Below, one piece after another: positions 60,959 to 64,000 of a DNA stretch of 64,000 bases. Each line of letters begins with the position of its first letter. Within the stretch, counting starts at the first letter, position 1. The stretch is from Eukaryota sp. TZLM1-RC. Its lineage: Eukaryota > Metamonada: BaSk clade. The notes under the pieces are model-generated. The model had not been told where the DNA came from. It searched no databases and saw nothing but the letters and a program-made list of their open reading frames with translations. The stretch spans positions 1,054,001 to 1,118,000 of the forward strand of contig JAUPSS010000010.1 of assembly GCA_040285825.1 (NCBI GenBank), written 5' to 3'. Made by a program: the position numbers and the translations under genes.

Positions 60959-62433
60959 AGTGTTGGGTTGTTTATTTCGTGTACAAATTTTCAAATTAAA
61001 TTTCTTTTATCAGTAAATATTTTCTTTGCAATTCATCCTTTTTGTCTTTTTTGTGGAGTTGTTCAATTCAGCTGGGAGGAAATATAATGTTTCATTTGAT
61101 TAATTTTATATTTTTTTTATTTTATTTTTTTATCAAGATGGTGTTATTCAAGCATATGAACCTCAACTAATGAGCAATCAAGCTAAGAAGATAATGTCCA
61201 ATTTTCAGAATCTTTTTGTCAGTATTGTGTATTAATTTCATAATAAAATGTTGTTTCAGCAGTTGTGTAGTTTATGAGTTGATTCGATTTTAGTTTCAAA
61301 GATTAAGTCCTAGTTCTAAAATTATATCAATTTAATAGTTAGTTCTAATGGCCACTTGAACAAGGCTGAGGTTCGGTAACGAAACAAATATGATGAGTTA
61401 TTAAATGATTAAATAAGAACCTTTAGTCGAAGTTTTCTTTTGTTCCTTTTGCCTTCTCGTTTTTTGGTAACATTGGTCATTCTGGTTTGTATTTTCTCAA
61501 TGATTTTGATAATCTTTGGCGTTTAAGTGGTACGAATTTTGCTGGGTAATTAATATTAATTTTGCTTTAAATAGAAGGGTTCCCAAGTGTTTACATTTAA
61601 TGATGTCTAAGCTTTACAAGTATTCTTCAAGAGTTGGTGTGGAGAATTTTGTTTCTTATGTGTTTTTATTTGTATTGTTTTAATTTGTTTTGTTTTGTAT
61701 TTACGTAGAAATAGATCTGATAGAATTAAACCACTTGTTTTTACTGCTTCCCCATTTTCTATAAACCGAATACTTTCATTAGAAGCAGGAACTTTTTTGA
61801 ATAATGTCCAAGTAATGGTTCAAGAAAAAACAATGAAAAGACTTGGTATCTTCTTATGATGTTCTCTAATTCAATTTGCCATTATTAATAAATAAGCTCA
61901 ATATTTCAATCGAATTAGACAAAAAATTAATTAATAAATTAATTAGAAATTAAACAAAAATTTACGTGGAAATATAAATTTCTTTGAAATATCAGTTTGT
62001 TTTTATTTACTGTTATACCCTGTGTTTGATGAAGATTTTTTAGTACAATTTAAGCTTTTATTAATAGTTGAATGAAATGCAATCCATCTAAATCATTTTT
62101 CTTTCGAAACTCAAAATGGATTCCAAACAATAATATATTGATTTTGCATAGAAATTTCTATCCCATGGGAAATTCCTATACCAGGTAAAACCAGGATGTG
62201 TTTAGAGTGATTACTTTATCAGCATTAAGCAATAAGAAAGAACAAGTTTCCCAACTGAAACTCCAGTTGTGAAATGGTCCGATTTGAAAGACCTTTCCAA
62301 ACAGTGCACAGGATTCAAAGTCTTGCTGAGCTTTTGCTCGACTGTCAATCCTGGAATCTTTGAGGATGATTTGTCAAGGGAGCAGAAAATGTCATAGGGG
62401 TAAAAACCTTTGTTTTATTCCTCCCTCCTTACA
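60959..62433. other. Intergenic region, ~1.5 kb, with repeat relics
   Basis: 61774-61920 matches 6579-6727 (ATGGTTCAAGAAAAAACAAT, then AATTCAATTTGCCATTATTA). Long T-rich runs at 61100-61140 and 61650-61700. No ORF above 60 codons with coding character. Confidence 0.45.
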
Positions 62434-63516
62434 ATGATGCAACAGCCTCAAATGATGTACGCTCAGCCTCAAATGATGATGGTTCCAGGTCAACCAATGA
62501 TGATGGCTCCCCAACCTTATCCCCAAAACCCAGGCTTCATCCAAAACGTTAAGTCAATGCCAAAGAAGAAGAAGGGATGCTGTGCTTGTTTGTTTTAGTC
62601 TTTTTTAATAACATCAGGCTTCTGCTGCTTACTTTTATTGATCTTAATCACCGCCATCGTTGCGTTGATTCTTAAACTAGGTCAGTGCTCAACATTGGAC
62701 CATGACCGCGAGTGGACTATCGAAGATGTTTCATCAGGTTTTGAAATTCGCTCAATGAAAGGAACCTTCCAGACAGTACAGTGTGAAACCTGTATCACTC
62801 CTGAACTTCACATCATTCAACGCAATTCCCGCGACGTGTTCCCCGAGCCAAACACCAACACTACTGATGATGATGGAATCTATAAGTTTGTTGCTGAAGA
62901 AAGCCACTTGAATTGGTTCATTGATTGTTATACCACTGATGTCACACTTTATGTTCCTCTCCTCAACGCCAAAATTCCTTACATCAAGGTTGATTTCGAT
63001 GTAGGCTTCATCACTAAGGATTATGACCACAAGGACTCTGTTCACATGGATGTCGATCTCGAGGTTGCTCACTTTGATCTCATTGTCAGAAAGGAATCTG
63101 CTTTGATCAAAAAGCTCGTAACTCAGCAAGTGGTCCTAGATACAACAGTCAAGGCTACTCTTACCCTTAAAGAAATCGACTCTGAACTCGAAAAGGAATG
63201 TAAGGTAAAGACAAACTTTGGAACACAATCCTTAGATGCCAGCTTTGCCTCTGGAGCCACTGGATTCAACATTGAAATGACCTCTGGTACTGGAAACGCT
63301 AGATTAACTCTCAATAACAAGTCTTCCACTGGAGGCAAATTGAAGGTCATTCGTGAACAAAATGGTGAAGATAAGCGGTTCTCTTTGGATGGTAAAAGCA
63401 CAGAAACTCCTTATGAACAAGATTGGGGAGAACATGCTACTGATGAAAACAATGTCTCTATTTCTCTCAAAAGTAGAATGGAACCTGGTAAGGTTACTGT
63501 TCAACTTGAGGATTAG
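62434..63516 (+). CDS. Single-pass membrane protein, ORF split by an in-frame TAG
   Basis: The first ATG opens a Met/Gln/Pro-rich cytosolic segment (MMQQPQMMYAQPQMMMVPG) ending PKKKKGCCACLF and TAG at 62596-62598. The same frame continues without a break: a hydrophobic span (TSGFCCLLLLILITAIVALI), then ~270 residues of alternating beta-like sequence (GFEIRSMKGTFQTV, ARLTLNNKSSTGGKLKV) to a TAG at 63516. The second half has no ATG before its membrane span, so it needs the first half as its start. Positive-inside Lys4 plus Cys pairs next to the span suit a type II protein with palmitoylated juxtamembrane cysteines. The beta-rich ectodomain resembles DUF4097-like repeats in general pattern only. 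AATAAA at about 63578. Confidence 0.6.
62548..62598 (+). other. Candidate 51-nt intron or readthrough stop
   Basis: Begins GTTAAGTC and ends TTGTTTTAG; 51 nt is a multiple of three and both ends fall between codons, so removal would join PGFIQN to SFLITSGF and delete the TAG. Against an intron: the segment encodes the plausible juxtamembrane KKKKGCC, and no other intron is evident in the window. The alternatives are stop readthrough, a nonsense mutation (TGG or CAG to TAG), or an assembly error. Confidence 0.35.
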
Positions 63517-64000
63517 TTTGAATGGTAGCATGCATTGTATAGAATTTATAATAACATTTTTGAACATCTTTGTTTTGAATAAATCTTTTTTGACTTTATC
63601 AGTATTATTTCTGCACTTCATATGACCCAACCACGGCTTGAGATTTCAGAATTTAACGAACTGCCATTAATATTTACAGGAATTTCTGGGAAGTATTAGA
63701 TTGTATTATGAGCTTTTTGATTATTTCTCAGTTGTTTATTTGGTGAAATTATATATGAAAGCAACAATTTCTGAAGTCGACCAATTATTCAAGTGTTTGC
63801 ATTGCGTCACGTCAATATATCATCATTTATGAAATAAAAGCGTGTAGCACGAAACTTGAGATATTGTTGATGGTAATAAACCTAGAGAAACAAGTTTATT
63901 TGAGGAATGTTAAAGTTGTTCATAAGGTGAGGAAACCAAGAAATGCAACCTCAATAGGTATTGAAATGAAAAATTGATACATTGATTTGTAGCAAATCCT
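63517..64000. other. 3' flank at the window edge
   Basis: Poly(A)-like signal at about 63578, then AT-rich sequence with no gene recognised up to the end. Confidence 0.5.

Noticed and set aside
62596-62598. UAG reassigned to a sense codon
   Set aside because: TAG ends many intact genes here (RING/B-box copies, M16 protease, LanM, EF-hand-like), so the standard code applies.
63304-63630. Minus-strand ORFs across the membrane-protein gene
   Set aside because: Shadow frames of the plus-strand coding sequence with no independent support.
1-64000. tRNA, rRNA or snRNA genes
   Set aside because: No cloverleaf-like A/B-box pair or conserved rRNA/snRNA motif was noticed; a covariance-model scan would be needed to be sure.

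Overview
This window is nuclear DNA from a gene-dense, AT-rich, intron-poor unicellular eukaryote, probably flagellated. Genes are long single ORFs using all three standard stops, often followed by AATAAA-like signals. The gene set is eukaryotic: dynein intermediate chain, an ASH2L-type SPRY protein, a CCDC42/CFAP73-type axonemal coiled coil, RING/B-box proteins, non-LTR and Ty3 retroelements and Fanzor relics. I cannot name the species.

Layout. 0-6.9 kb: RING/B-box gene A, then a tandem array of retroelement-derived units and LINE relics. 7-13 kb: a possible tethering-complex subunit and a long coiled-coil protein, both on the minus strand. 14.9-21 kb: RING/B-box gene B and an M16 metalloprotease. 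22.3-25.7 kb: a Fanzor relic split by an inverted-repeat transposon with an 8-bp target duplication, which itself carries a 5'-truncated LINE with an 11-bp target duplication. 25.8-33.3 kb: a coiled-coil gene, an EF-hand-like gene, then a complete LanM-type lanthipeptide synthetase with a divergent cysteine-rich mini-gene. This last pair is bracketed by direct repeats of the 3' end of the EF-hand-like gene. 33.3-39 kb: LINE relics, RING/B-box gene C, and the CCDC42-like gene. 39.8-47.2 kb: a second inverted-repeat element, a decayed Fanzor, then convergent ASH2L-like and dynein intermediate chain genes flanked by inverted Fanzor 3' ends. 47.2-54.3 kb: LINE relics with a Ty3 element inside. 54.3-59.8 kb: RING/B-box gene D, a LINE relic, and a relic combining a B-family DNA polymerase piece with a Fanzor. 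59.8-64 kb: an unrecognised gene and a single-pass membrane protein ORF with an in-frame TAG.

Most notable. (1) The bacterial-type class II lanthipeptide synthetase in a eukaryotic neighbourhood keeps its dehydratase motifs and has a Cys-Cys zinc motif of the ProcM type. A 79-codon Cys/Ser-rich ORF starts 54 bp away on the other strand and is a tentative precursor. (2) Four RING/B-box proteins are nearly identical except for clustered amino-acid differences in five short segments of a C-terminal GATase/ThuA-like domain, as expected of receptors diversifying their recognition surface. (3) At least five Fanzor (eukaryotic TnpB-like) relics occur, one pair inverted around two housekeeping genes.

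Everything here is from reading the sequence by eye. Family assignments rest on motif recognition, not searches. Some frameshifts in the mobile elements may be assembly errors.
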